A DNA stretch of 64,000 nt from the NCBI RefSeq assembly GCF_021190915.1, contig NZ_JAIOAP010000024.1:29281-93280 (forward strand), in the 5' to 3' direction. The position numbers were made by a program, and so were the translations under genes. Of this stretch, positions 17,925 through 26,296 are shown one piece after another. The notes under the pieces are model-generated. The model was not told where the DNA came from and ran no database searches. It saw nothing but the letters and a program-made list of their open reading frames with translations. Position 1 is the first letter of the stretch, and each line of letters starts with the position of its first letter. The stretch comes from Cohnella silvisoli (GTDB taxonomy: Bacteria; Bacillota; Bacilli; Paenibacillales; Paenibacillaceae).

Positions 17925-18512
17925 ATGGTACGACCACGGGAGTTTGACGAGGAAAAGGCGTTAGACGCAGCTATGCAACTATTTTGGGAGAAGGGGTTTG
18001 AAGCTACCTCTTTAAGCGATTTGACGTCCAGAATGGGCATTCAGAGACCAAGCATATACGCAGCCTTTGGAGATAAAAAAGAACTGTTCGAAGCCGCGCT
18101 CCGGAAATATACGCGATTCCACGCTTCCTTTGTACGGGCTAGACTTCAAAACAATTCATCTGTAATAGAAGGTTTTCGTGCTTATTTTGAAGGAATAGTG
18201 GCAGAGGAATATAAAGAAAGTCCAAACCGGGGATGCTTCTGCATCAATACGATGGTGGAACTTGCGCCGCATGATGAGAAATTTGAAATTCTTACACGGG
18301 AGCATCAAATGTATCTTTCGGCAATATTCCAAGAAACAATCGAGCGAGGCATACGATCGGGTGAGCTTAAAACCGGTACGAACGCCAAAGCTCTAGCGCA
18401 GACGCTAGTTTTGTCGTTAATCGGGCTGACGGTGATGATGAAGTCTCGGCCCGAAAGATCTTTTGTTGATAATTCGGTTGAGGTAATCCTTACTTTGCTT
18501 GTTACTAGTTAG
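17925..18512 (+). CDS. TetR/AcrR-family transcriptional regulator
   Basis: 195 residues. The N-terminal HTH (about 8-50) reads EKALDAAMQLFWEKGFEATSLSDLTSRMGIQRPSIYAAFGDKKELF; the rest is a helical ligand domain with RGCFCINTMVEL, as in the AcrR/YfiR-like group. ATG 17925 follows AAGAAGG. Divergent from an MFS exporter and preceded by its likely autoregulatory operator. A repressor of the exporter is the simplest reading. Confidence 0.95.
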   Translation: MVRPREFDEEKALDAAMQLFWEKGFEATSLSDLTSRMGIQRPSIYAAFGDKKELFEAALRKYTRFHASFVRARLQNNSSVIEGFRAYFEGIVAEEYKESPNRGCFCINTMVELAPHDEKFEILTREHQMYLSAIFQETIERGIRSGELKTGTNAKALAQTLVLSLIGLTVMMKSRPERSFVDNSVEVILTLLVTS

Positions 18513-18626
18513 GTCCTAGACTAATCCCATAATGAAAAGCAGGTAACAATACGATGCATAAAACACCTTTCACCGTGAAATAATTGATCGGACTAGTTGA
18601 TTATCTAAACGGTGGGAGTGTTTATT

Positions 18627-18998
18627 GTGGCAGAAAGAAGTATCCTTGCCTATTTCAAGAGTCCTGAGCAAGCAAAAGAGGCTTTAACGAAAGTGAAATC
18701 TCTTCGGCTAGTGGATAGTGCCATTGACCGCTTCGACGGGTATCCCGGGGGTGGGATGGATCATATTGCGAATCCATTGACCGGTGGTTTTCCGGGTTTA
18801 GGTTATTTAACTCTCGGAGGAGATTTTACAGATCGAGACGCCAGCATTTTGGCTGCAACCAGTGTCAGCGCAAGCGGGTTTAGTTCAGGCGGCCCAGGAA
18901 ATACAGTGACGGGATATGACATTTTATTGACTCTCGTACTAGAAGAAGAGGATTATGATGAAGCGTTGAAAATAGTTCAAGACGCAGGAGCATTATAG
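18627..18998 (+). CDS. Small conserved-looking protein of unknown function
   Basis: 123 residues. It begins ILAYFKSPEQAKEALTKVKSL, a beta-alpha pattern seen in small stress/YflT-like or ferredoxin-like folds, then a Gly-rich middle (YPGGGMDHI, GGFPGLGYLTLGG) and an acidic end EEEDYDEALKIVQDAGAL. GTG 18627 is preferred over GTG 18612 because GGGAG lies 8 nt upstream. I do not recognise a function; the link to general-stress proteins is only an impression. A 16-bp perfect hairpin follows 45 bp after the stop. Confidence 0.7.
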   Translation: MAERSILAYFKSPEQAKEALTKVKSLRLVDSAIDRFDGYPGGGMDHIANPLTGGFPGLGYLTLGGDFTDRDASILAATSVSASGFSSGGPGNTVTGYDILLTLVLEEEDYDEALKIVQDAGAL

Positions 18999-19042
18999 AG
19001 CGACTTTGATAGGCCACGCGTTTGGTTTTATCTGACTGCCAA

Positions 19043-19080
19043 ACAAACAACCATCATCTATAGGGATGATGGTTGTTTGT
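19043..19080. terminator. Perfect 16-bp hairpin, probable terminator
   Basis: ACAAACAACCATCATC pairs perfectly with GATGATGGTTGTTTGT around a 6-nt loop. No long T-run follows, so it could serve the small gene upstream or the converging PhyH pseudogene. Confidence 0.6.
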
Positions 19081-19113
19081 ACGACTGAGGTGATAGAATT
19101 CTGCCTTAATGCT

Positions 19114-19710
19114 TTACCTAGTTTTAGAGGCAAGCAACGGGAACAATGGACCTTTAATCGGCTGGTCCTTCTCCAAGCCATTCCCGTCCGTAACCGTGTG
19201 GGCCGCGCCGCTGTACGTAATCCCGTCAGGCATATAGATGATAGCCAGCGTTCTGCGAGGGCAATCGGTAACATTTGCATGGGCATAATGGAACGTTAAT
19301 CCGTTGTGAAAGGTGCAGCTTCCCGCTTTAAGCGGTACGATAACCGGCTTCTGGTCATCCAATTGCCCGCCTTCGACATAGTCGAATAGGTTGGTTGGGT
19401 TCGCTAAATCGATACTCGTTAATTTCCCCAGTTTGTGGGGTTTCGGTACGAAAGCCATACAGCCGTTTTGTTCGTTGACGTCGTCCAAGGCGATCCAGAT
19501 CGACATCATTCCTCTAGTTGTTTCATTAACCGGCCAGAACGGAGTATCCTGATGCTAAGGCGTCGGCTTGGAATCGCCCGGCATTTTCCATAGTCCATGA
19601 TCATGGAAAAAACGGATTTCGTTTGCTCCCGTCAAGGCTAGAGCGGACTCGGCGAATCGTTTATGGAAGCTGAAAGCACCCATTCCTCCATGATCTCTCC
19701 AAGTGTTAAC
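19114..19710 (-). pseudogene. Phytanoyl-CoA dioxygenase (PhyH) family pseudogene
   Basis: On the minus strand a PhyH-family sequence reads from about 19710 to the stop at 19114 in one frame. It includes TGANEIRFFHDH, the iron-binding H-x-D (HQDTPFWP), SIWIALDDVNEQNGCMAFVPKPHK and distal FHNGLTFHYAHAN. An in-frame TAG (19557-19555) lies immediately before the HQD. The N-terminal part (about 80 residues in the family) is missing, the frame running into the divergent AraC remnant. Stop plus truncation argue for a pseudogene. It may once have been a 2-oxoglutarate/Fe(II) oxygenase controlled by the adjacent AraC. An intact, different PhyH gene is at 44805. Confidence 0.85.
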
Positions 19711-19721
19711 CTTCTTATCGA

Positions 19722-20541
19722 GTGGATTATCGCACGATATCACCCTACGTCCGCTTCGTGCATGAAGTGGAAATTGCCAAAGGCGCCCATTCACCCGAAA
19801 GATTTATTTACGATCACGAATTTATTTACATTGTTAAAGGAAGCGGCCGTCTTCGGATCGAAGATCGCGAATATGCGATGGAGCCGGGAGATTTATTATA
19901 TATACGCCCGCACAAAGTGAATGAGATGTTCGTTTCCGAAGGGGAACCTATGCTTTGTTTTGCCGTCCATTTCGATTATGTATTCCTCGGGGAAGCGGTA
20001 GATTTTTCCCCCTATTCGGTTTATTTAGGGCGGAAGCCGGAAGAGGCGGCACTGGATACGAGCTGGCTGAAGGCTAGACCGGATGCGGAGCTTATCGATA
20101 TGGACATTCCTGAACGGATTAGGCCGGCGCGGGTGCATCAGTTTTTCGATATTTTCCGGCTGTTATGCCAGCAATTTCAGGAATCGAGGACGGATTCTCA
20201 AATATGGCTGAAGTCGTCCATGCTGCATCTAATCGGACTTGTCCATCAGGAACTGACTACGAAAGAAGGCATCTGGATAGGCCATTCCCATGTGGATCTG
20301 ATGTTGGACGCGATTCAATTCATGCAGCAGAAGTATACGCAGAAAATAGATTTGCCGACGCTGGCTTCGCGGGCCACGCTGTCGCCTAAATATTTCGAAC
20401 TCGCTTACGATCGAGCAGATCGCCGATCGGGTCGGCAAAGGCGACCTGTTCTACTTCAGCAAGCTGTTCAAGAAAATGGAAGGCATGCCCCCGAAGAAAT
20501 ATGCCGATTCATTAAAATGGTTGAGCACGAAAGGATTGTAA
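19722..20541 (+). pseudogene. AraC-family regulator pseudogene (deletion/frameshift in the DNA-binding domain)
   Basis: From GTG 19722 a cupin-type AraC sensor domain reads well (ISPYVRFVHEVEIAKGAHSPER, FIYIVKGSGRL, MEPGDLLYIRPHKVNE). The first HTH begins (KIDLPTLASRATLSPKYFE) but at about 20400 the frame becomes nonsense. In the next frame, from 20407, the second AraC helix resumes (TIEQIADRVGKGDLFYFSKL, then FKKMEGMPPKKYADSL) to TAA 20541. Comparison with the family implies loss of roughly 30-35 residues plus a frameshift. The regulator is therefore very likely dead. It is divergent from the broken PhyH gene, so the pair decayed together. Confidence 0.85.
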
Positions 20542-20619
20542 GTAAATTGTATTATCGCACAAAAAAATACCCGCCATTCCTTACGAGGATGACGGGGCTG
20601 AATGCTGACCAATCGTTAA

Positions 20620-20739
20620 TTAATAACCGACCCGCAAGATGATCACCAAGAGAACGAAAAGCACAAGCGCAATTGCAGCAGCACCCATTCCACCGCCGTA
20701 GCCACAACCTACACCAGTACCTGCAACAGGGTAACCCAA
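20620..20739 (-). CDS. YjcZ-like sporulation micropeptide
   Basis: A 39-residue ORF starting at TTG 20739 (GTG 20751 also possible). A Gly-rich head (GTGVGCGYGGGMG) is followed by one hydrophobic helix (AAAIALVLFVLLVIIL) and ends RVGY. This is the YjcZ-family pattern of spore-associated micropeptides (GYGGG + TM). No strong ribosome binding site is visible, which lowers confidence. It overlaps the degenerate 3' flank of the AraC remnant. Confidence 0.65.
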   Translation of the reverse strand: MGYPVAGTGVGCGYGGGMGAAAIALVLFVLLVIILRVGY

Positions 20740-20879
20740 GTCTATCACCACTGTGCGTTTATTATGACAATAGTCATGTAAACAGCTTATGTTGGGATAA
20801 GTATATGGTCAGTACAATTACCCAGCGCATCGAAAATCAGGCACTTGCACAAACAAGCCTGAACTTAAGCGTGACGAGG

Positions 20880-21089
20880 TTATTTTTGCTTTTTCATCGC
20901 TAACTGTTCCTTTAAAAGCTTATAACGTTGAATGCCGCTTATTCCTAAAATAAACCCAGCCGCCAGCAGAATAATTCCAAGCACCTTCTTATCGAAGAGA
21001 ATGTCTGCGATCCCGAACAGAATGAGCATAAGGCCGATCACGGATATGACGAGCGGGTTCGTTTGTTTAGGCTTCGATTGTTGCTTCAT
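20880..21089 (-). CDS. Small two-TM membrane protein
   Basis: 69 residues: a basic N-terminus (MKQQSKPKQTN), two hydrophobic segments (PLVISVIGLMLILFGIADIL; VLGIILLAAGFILGISGI) and a Lys-rich tail. GAGGTG precedes ATG 21089. I do not recognise a function; topology suggests both ends cytoplasmic. Confidence 0.75.
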   Translation of the reverse strand: MKQQSKPKQTNPLVISVIGLMLILFGIADILFDKKVLGIILLAAGFILGISGIQRYKLLKEQLAMKKQK

Positions 21090-21216
21090 TGGACACCTCG
21101 TTTTCCTTAGATATATATGGTAAAAGTATAGCTCAATTGGTCATCCTCTGCTGAATATTTTGAAATCCTCAGGACACCTTATGAGGGGTAATCAATTATT
21201 TTGAGGAGGTTTTATC

Positions 21217-21648
21217 TTGAAAAAGTTTCTTGCCAGCATGACGATGTGCACAAGTTTATCCTTGGTTCTTATGGTACCCGCTTTTGCCGAAAGCACAGCC
21301 AGCCACACGCCCGGCCACACCACGAGTACGCTGAATACTCCAACGCCTTACAGCACGACGCCTTACAGCACCACTGTCCCCGGCACGTATAATTCGAATT
21401 TCAACCGGATGACAACGGACGGAACTTATAGACCGTACGGGACGGACGGAACTTATAACCCGTATGGAACATACGGCGCTTATGATGGAACGAGAATGAA
21501 CGCTTATCGGCCATACAATGCGGCTCGTACGACCACTCGGGCGTTGGACACAACAACGAGAAGAACATCTAACTGGGGCTGGTTAGGATTGCTTGGACTA
21601 TTCGGATTAGCGGGCATGCGGAGCCGGAACCGCGACGAAATAAAATAA
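21217..21648 (+). CDS. Secreted repeat protein with WGxxGxxG-CTERM-like tail
   Basis: 143 residues: signal peptide (MKKFLASMTMCTSLSLVLMV...AFAES), a Thr/Ser/Tyr-rich low-complexity middle with repeats (TPYSTTPYSTT; GTYRPYGTDGTYNPYGTYG) and a C-terminal NWGWLGLLGLFGLAG followed by MRSRNRDEIK. The tryptophan-glycine tail, hydrophobic stretch and basic end match the WGxxGxxG-CTERM type of sorting-like tail found in Firmicutes; its processing enzyme is not known to me. TTG 21217 follows TGAGGAGG. Ends at a bidirectional terminator. Confidence 0.8.
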   Translation: MKKFLASMTMCTSLSLVLMVPAFAESTASHTPGHTTSTLNTPTPYSTTPYSTTVPGTYNSNFNRMTTDGTYRPYGTDGTYNPYGTYGAYDGTRMNAYRPYNAARTTTRALDTTTRRTSNWGWLGLLGLFGLAGMRSRNRDEIK

Positions 21649-21668
21649 GGTAAATATCAGGGCATAAT

Positions 21669-21705
21669 AAATCCCCGTGCAGCCAACAAGGCTTAGCGGG
21701 GATTT
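21669..21705. terminator. Bidirectional terminator between WGxxGxxG protein and xpt
   Basis: AAATCCCCG / CGGGGATTT, with inner GCC/GGC pairs around AACAA. A/T-rich on both sides, located between convergent genes. Confidence 0.8.
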
Positions 21706-21718
21706 AAATGCCTAAAGT

Positions 21719-22291
21719 TCAATCGGCGAACACCGCCGAGCCGCTTTGAAGGGATGTTACGCGAGCCAACGATTCAATATCATAGCCAAGCTCCCTAAGC
21801 TTGCTTCCGCCGTTCTGAAATGCTTTCTCGATAACGATCCCGATACCGGCAACCTCGGCGCCGGCATTCTCCACGATTCTGGCCATGGCGAGGGCCGCTT
21901 CCCCGTTGGCGAGAAAATCGTCGATAAGTAGTACCCGATCGCTCGGAGAAAGCAGCTTTCTTGAAATGGACACTTCGCTTTCTTCCTTCTTCGTGAACGA
22001 GTACACCTTCTCCGTATAGAGGTCATCTTGAAGCGTTAAGGACTTTCTCTTGCGGGCGAAAATAACCGATACGCCAAGCTCTAGAGCCGTCATAACGGCC
22101 GGAGCGATTCCCGACGATTCGATCGTTACGATCTTCGTTATTCCGCTCTCGCGAAACCGATTAGCGAACGTTCTGCCGATTTCCTGCATAAGCAGAGGGT
22201 CGATCTGGTGATTGAGAAAGGAATCCACCTTCAACACTTGGTCGCTCAGAACGATTCCTTCCTCGATAATTTTCCTCTTCAGCAGCTCCAT
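21719..22291 (-). CDS. xpt: Xanthine phosphoribosyltransferase
   Basis: 190 residues, the usual Xpt length. The PRPP-binding motif VLLIDDFLANGEAA (about 118-131) and IVTIESSGIAPAVMTALELGV identify the xanthine/adenine-type PRTase. It converts xanthine + PRPP to XMP for purine salvage. ATG 22291 follows AAGGGGGC. No purine riboswitch is recognisable in the 140 bp upstream, unlike B. subtilis xpt-pbuX, and no permease gene follows. High confidence. Confidence 0.95.
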   Translation of the reverse strand: MELLKRKIIEEGIVLSDQVLKVDSFLNHQIDPLLMQEIGRTFANRFRESGITKIVTIESSGIAPAVMTALELGVSVIFARKRKSLTLQDDLYTEKVYSFTKKEESEVSISRKLLSPSDRVLLIDDFLANGEAALAMARIVENAGAEVAGIGIVIEKAFQNGGSKLRELGYDIESLARVTSLQSGSAVFAD

Positions 22292-22473
22292 CTTCGTGCC
22301 CCCTTTTTCAACATTTTAACATTAGAGATCAAGTTAGGGACAACGATATATTTTGGAATTAGTAGATTAATAGTGAAAATTTTGATTGCCTATACATAAA
22401 ATTTTCCATCCAAACAAATACTGAGCGCAGAATGCATAATCGAATCTCAGTAGGCGATGGAGGAATAAATCGA

Positions 22474-23304
22474 ATGAAAGCAATAAACGGCATGAGATTT
22501 TGGAAAATAGGGCTGCTCATAAGCGTTGGTTTAATATTAGGTGGATTGCCAGCCTATGCGGTGTCTTTTGCGCCGATGAACACGGACAAGCCTGTTCACC
22601 GGCAAATTGCCGTTGTCATTGACGACTTCGGCAACGGCATGAAGGGCACGGAGCAGATGCTGCAGCTTCCGATCAAGCTGACGGTTGCCGTTATGCCTTT
22701 CCTGCCCACGACCAAACAAGATGCGGAAGCGGCTCACCGCAAAGGCCATGACGTCATCGTCCATCTCCCGATGGAGCCTATTAGGGGCTTGCGCAGCTGG
22801 CTCGGACCTGGGGCGATAACGACCGACCTGCCGGACGCCGAAATCCGTAAACGCGTCGAAGCGGCTATTGCCGACGTGCCCCACGCAATCGGAATGAACA
22901 ATCATATGGGTTCCAAAGCAACGGCGGATAAACGAGTGATGCGAATCGTCCTGCAAGTGTGCAAGGATAAAGGGTTATTTTTCCTCGATAGCCGTACTTC
23001 CTATCGGACGGTGGTACCCAAAGTAGCGGAGGAGATCGGGGTCGTCACGCTCCATAACGACGTCTTCTTGGATGACGTGTACACGCACAATCATGTTCTG
23101 CGGCAAATTGCCGTCATGAAGAAATTTCTTATCCATAATGAGCGATGCATCGTTATTGGCCATGTCGGCCCTCCGGGGCTATATACCTCCGGCGTCCTGA
23201 AGAACGTTATACCGGAGCTGCAGAGCAATGCGACATTCGTGCCTTTAACTCAGCTTCTTCCCATGCCAGCTCCGTTCATGGAGCAAAGCAACGGTACCCG
23301 ATAA
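22474..23304 (+). CDS. Divergent polysaccharide deacetylase (YibQ/DUF610 family), exported
   Basis: 276 residues: N-terminal signal/anchor (MRFWKIGLLISVGLILGGLPAYA), then the NodB-like fold with IAVVIDDFGNGMKG (metal Asp pair), VIVHLPMEP, MNNHMGSKAT and FFLDSRTSY. Pfam polysacc_deac_2 members are predicted carbohydrate deacetylases at the cell envelope. ATG 22474 is preferred over 22432 because GGAGG lies 10 nt upstream. Its last 29 bp overlap the convergent amidase gene. Confidence 0.92.
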   Translation: MKAINGMRFWKIGLLISVGLILGGLPAYAVSFAPMNTDKPVHRQIAVVIDDFGNGMKGTEQMLQLPIKLTVAVMPFLPTTKQDAEAAHRKGHDVIVHLPMEPIRGLRSWLGPGAITTDLPDAEIRKRVEAAIADVPHAIGMNNHMGSKATADKRVMRIVLQVCKDKGLFFLDSRTSYRTVVPKVAEEIGVVTLHNDVFLDDVYTHNHVLRQIAVMKKFLIHNERCIVIGHVGPPGLYTSGVLKNVIPELQSNATFVPLTQLLPMPAPFMEQSNGTR

Positions 23305-23947
23305 TCCCGTTGGCAATAGCGGCGGCTATCCGATTCTGTCCGGGAATGGACGTCAGCATCTTCCGATCACCCGGATCGTTCAGGAATGCCGTCTCAACGA
23401 TAACGCTGGGTACCTGAACGCGGTTAAGCAAATAAAATTGATTCGCGACGCGAGGAAGACGGCTTCTTCCTTGCTGCAAATTAAGGCTATTCTGAATGAA
23501 GCCCGCCAGCAAAGTGCTGCGGCCTTCATCTTGGTGGATAACGAGCGGACCTCTATTTTTCGTTTTTGGAGCCCAATTAACATGGATACTCACGAACAGC
23601 GACGCGCCGATTTCATCGGACAATCCCCGTCTTTGCGATAAATCCCGCCGATGCCGCGAACGCGAGGCTTGCCAACGGTTATCGTCGCTAAGCGCATAAT
23701 CCCCGGTGCGGTTGAGAATGACCTTGAGCCCTTTGCTGCGCAGCAATAAATAAAGCTTACGGGCAATCGCAAGGTTGATATCCTTCTCAAGGACGCCGTT
23801 CCAATGGGTTCCGCCATCGATTCCGCCGTGGCCAGCATCAATAAGCACGTCAGCCGTCGGCAATGCTCGCTTAATGTCAGCAGGCTCTCCAGCCTTCCAA
23901 CTCGTCAATAACAGCACTGAACATAAAATCAACAAAACTCGTAACAA
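23276..23947 (-). CDS. N-acetylmuramoyl-L-alanine amidase (Amidase_3, CwlD-like)
   Basis: 223 residues: signal/anchor MLRVLLILCSVLLLTSW, then the zinc amidase core with DAGHGGIDGG (Zn His), VLEKDINLAIA (Zn Glu), SIHVNWAP (Zn His) and VETAFLNDPGD (catalytic Glu). It cleaves the muramoyl-L-alanine bond of peptidoglycan. Length and lack of extra domains resemble CwlD, which makes muramic lactam in spore cortex; orthology is an inference. TTG 23947 follows GGAGGAG. Overlaps tail-to-tail with the deacetylase gene. Confidence 0.92.
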   Translation of the reverse strand: MLRVLLILCSVLLLTSWKAGEPADIKRALPTADVLIDAGHGGIDGGTHWNGVLEKDINLAIARKLYLLLRSKGLKVILNRTGDYALSDDNRWQASRSRHRRDLSQRRGLSDEIGASLFVSIHVNWAPKTKNRGPLVIHQDEGRSTLLAGFIQNSLNLQQGRSRLPRVANQFYLLNRVQVPSVIVETAFLNDPGDRKMLTSIPGQNRIAAAIANGIIGYRCFAP

Positions 23948-24111
23948 TGCGGCTTCTCCTCCGATCTCAGACCCTTGACTAAGCTTTTCTGCTTATTATC
24001 GTGGCACAAACTTGCCAACCTCATGCAAAAGCGTTCGAAATTAATCGCTGCCATGCCGATGATTGCACGGAACGATAATCGGGCATGCTATAACCAGGGA
24101 GGCGATTAACG

Positions 24112-24351
24112 ATGGATAGCACGGAATATTTGAAGTACGTGACGGAGCGGGTCGTTAGTTACATGGAAAGTCCTGCCGAAGTTGACGATCAAGACAACAA
24201 GCCGCATAAGAAACTTAGCCGAGAGCCTTGGCTTACGCGCTGGTTCGGAGTGCTTCCAATGGGTTTTATGATGTGGTGGGGAAATAGGATGGACAAAAAG
24301 AACAGAACACACCCCGAGGTGCGTTCCGTGAATTCGTCCCATTATCGATAA
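24112..24351 (+). CDS. yqzE: YqzE-family small protein
   Basis: 79 residues. STEYLKYVTERVVSYMESP and REPWLTRWFGVLPMGFMMWW match the YqzE family (two conserved blocks, hydrophobic C-terminal half). ATG 24112 follows GGGAGG. In Bacillus yqzE sits near the comG operon; here it stands alone. Function unknown. The last 10 bp overlap the convergent neighbouring gene. Confidence 0.85.
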   Translation: MDSTEYLKYVTERVVSYMESPAEVDDQDNKPHKKLSREPWLTRWFGVLPMGFMMWWGNRMDKKNRTHPEVRSVNSSHYR

Positions 24352-25238
24352 AATAGGCCTTTGCCCAATAAAACGCTTAGCGGGATAAAACGTGTTCCTT
24401 CCATATCGATGGCAAGATCCATACGACCGTTCGACCAACGCTGGTATCCGATTACGGGTACGGCATATAACATGGCGTCGCCGAACGGTTCCGTTACATA
24501 GCGCAGATGTTGCTTGTTGTTCAGGCGACTCTGCAGCTTTTTGGCGTCTTTCGCGGGAAAAGGGGCTTCTTTGGTGAGCCAAGGAAGCCTTTCGTAGGCG
24601 TCGAAGAGCTCATTAAGCTTAAGACTATCAACGCTTGATCCCTCTTTCGTGCCCCTATATAATGTCTGTTTAGACTCCGGGAACTTTTTACTCCAAGTTA
24701 CATGATCTACCGGTAATAGCTCGGCCGTTTTGGCGTCCAACCAATACGTTTCCTCGCCGATTTTCACTTCCCAAGCTGCGGCGAAGGGATGGACGTAATG
24801 CATGACGGCCGTGAAGAGCCGGGTTTGATCCTCGGATATCAGTCCGTTGTCGATCAAGGAATGCTTGAGCAGCTGATGGGAGAAGAGACTATACGGCCCA
24901 ACTCCATATTCGCCTAACCGGAACGAGCCGTCCGTTACGGCATGCACGACCATGTAGCCGATGTCTTTGCCTTCCTTGCTGAACAAGACGAGCCAACTAT
25001 GCGTACCCGGTCCGAGCGCTTCGATCTGCGGATCGACGGTTTGCCATGCCGCGAACGGCTTCTGTTCCGCCAGCCGGCTGACCCATTCGTCGACTTGCCG
25101 CTCCAGCTTGGAGGGGAGCTGGACTTTCAAGGTTGGCGTGGCAAAAGCTTGCAAGGGGAAGGAACTTGCTACGACAATCAGCAGTATTGCTAATGGAACG
25201 ATTAGTCTTATTCGTACGCTTATTGGACGAGTTATCAT
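24342..25238 (-). CDS. Exported protein of unknown function
   Basis: 298 residues: signal peptide (LIVPLAILLIVVASSFPLQAFA), then a soluble domain with WLVLFSKEGKDIGYMVVHAVTDGSFRLGEYGVGPYSLFS (in pieces) and ETYWLDAKTAELLPVD, a PepSY-like beta-strand pattern. ATG 25238 is chosen after AGGTGAGG; TTG 25253 is possible. I do not recognise a characterised family. The tail overlaps yqzE. Confidence 0.82.
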   Translation of the reverse strand: MITRPISVRIRLIVPLAILLIVVASSFPLQAFATPTLKVQLPSKLERQVDEWVSRLAEQKPFAAWQTVDPQIEALGPGTHSWLVLFSKEGKDIGYMVVHAVTDGSFRLGEYGVGPYSLFSHQLLKHSLIDNGLISEDQTRLFTAVMHYVHPFAAAWEVKIGEETYWLDAKTAELLPVDHVTWSKKFPESKQTLYRGTKEGSSVDSLKLNELFDAYERLPWLTKEAPFPAKDAKKLQSRLNNKQHLRYVTEPFGDAMLYAVPVIGYQRWSNGRMDLAIDMEGTRFIPLSVLLGKGLFYR

Positions 25239-25335
25239 GTGCCTCACCTGCAATTTGGTTGGAATGGGGGGTGGAACGTTGCATTGGAACGTCGCATTTC
25301 CGTTTTATTGTAATGGACAAGCTATGCCAAGGCTG

Positions 25336-25374
25336 TTAGAACCTGTCGGCACATGTTGGCCTGCCAGGTTCTAA
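25336..25374. terminator. 10-bp hairpin in the gap after yqhG
   Basis: TTAGAACCTG / CAGGTTCTAA with a 19-nt loop, followed by TTTT on the plus strand. Located between the start of the exported-protein gene and the end of yqhG; direction unclear. Confidence 0.45.
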
Positions 25375-25411
25375 TTTTGCCGAGTAAACTCGTTATTACA
25401 CCTTCCGGCAC

Positions 25412-26296
25412 CTAATGAATGCCGGGGAGGTGAAAAATTCCGCAGTTTATGACGGACACGGATATTCTGGGACGGTACTGCCAATCGATTTCCGCTTCTC
25501 TTTGTTTGAAGCGGGCGGTTAGCGTTTCCTTCATTTCTTTCTGATTATCATGTCCCATCCCCTCAAGCATCGGTTTATAATATTGCCTGATCCGGTCAAG
25601 CTCGTCTTGTCTCCGCTTCTCCGCTTCCACCGCCCAGGTGAAGTCGGTATTTTTTAGCTTGCGCTCCAACGTTAATTCGAGTTGGGACATTCCTTTGCGT
25701 AGGGATATGCCGTTTTTTAGCAGATGAACGTTCGAAGGGAGGCGTGGAGAGAGCTTCCTGTCCTTCAGTCTTTCCATAAACTTATCATCAATGACGCCGG
25801 TGGCCAGAGAGATACCCCAACCATAGAGCTCTTCGCGCTTCATGTCGCACTCGTATGCGACCTTAAAATTGACCCCGAGCCAAGCGGTGTACGGCTGGGA
25901 GCCTAGGGGATCGATTTTGCCGCGCGGAGGCTCTTCGAACAACGTGACGTTCCTGCCGTCCTGACGGACGGCTTCGAATAGCTGATGCAGCCGTCTTGAT
26001 CCATAATAAACATCCTCCTGAACGATTCTTCCCGCTTCCGTCATGACGTAGGAAACAGGCGAAGCATTGGACCGATCGGACATGGAAGGACTCTCGAACG
26101 ACCATCCGAAAGTCAAAGTCTCCGGCTCCGTATCCGTGCGATCGATGAAACTCCAATAATAGGGGCGATTCGTTAATGCTCGATCCGCTGCGGGTGATAA
26201 CTTTACGACAACCCGATTCGGACTCTTTTCTATTAAATGGCAGCCTGTGGAATCCAAATAGGAAAGGACGAACTTCTGGATTTGTTTGGTATTCAT
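25412..26296 (-). CDS. yqhG: YqhG-family protein
   Basis: 294 residues; MNTKQIQKFVLSYLDSTGCHLIEKSP, VSYVMTEAGRIVQEDVYYGSRRL and the C-terminal coiled region match B. subtilis YqhG. It follows yqhH with a 4-bp overlap (ATGA), as in Bacillus, so the two are translationally coupled. Function unknown; the constant pairing with a SNF2 ATPase suggests a partner role. Confidence 0.88.
   Translation of the reverse strand: MNTKQIQKFVLSYLDSTGCHLIEKSPNRVVVKLSPAADRALTNRPYYWSFIDRTDTEPETLTFGWSFESPSMSDRSNASPVSYVMTEAGRIVQEDVYYGSRRLHQLFEAVRQDGRNVTLFEEPPRGKIDPLGSQPYTAWLGVNFKVAYECDMKREELYGWGISLATGVIDDKFMERLKDRKLSPRLPSNVHLLKNGISLRKGMSQLELTLERKLKNTDFTWAVEAEKRRQDELDRIRQYYKPMLEGMGHDNQKEMKETLTARFKQREAEIDWQYRPRISVSVINCGIFHLPGIH

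Noticed and set aside
22292..22440. Purine riboswitch upstream of xpt
   Set aside because: The conserved loop and core segments of the purine aptamer are not found on the minus strand; only a ribosome binding site is clear.
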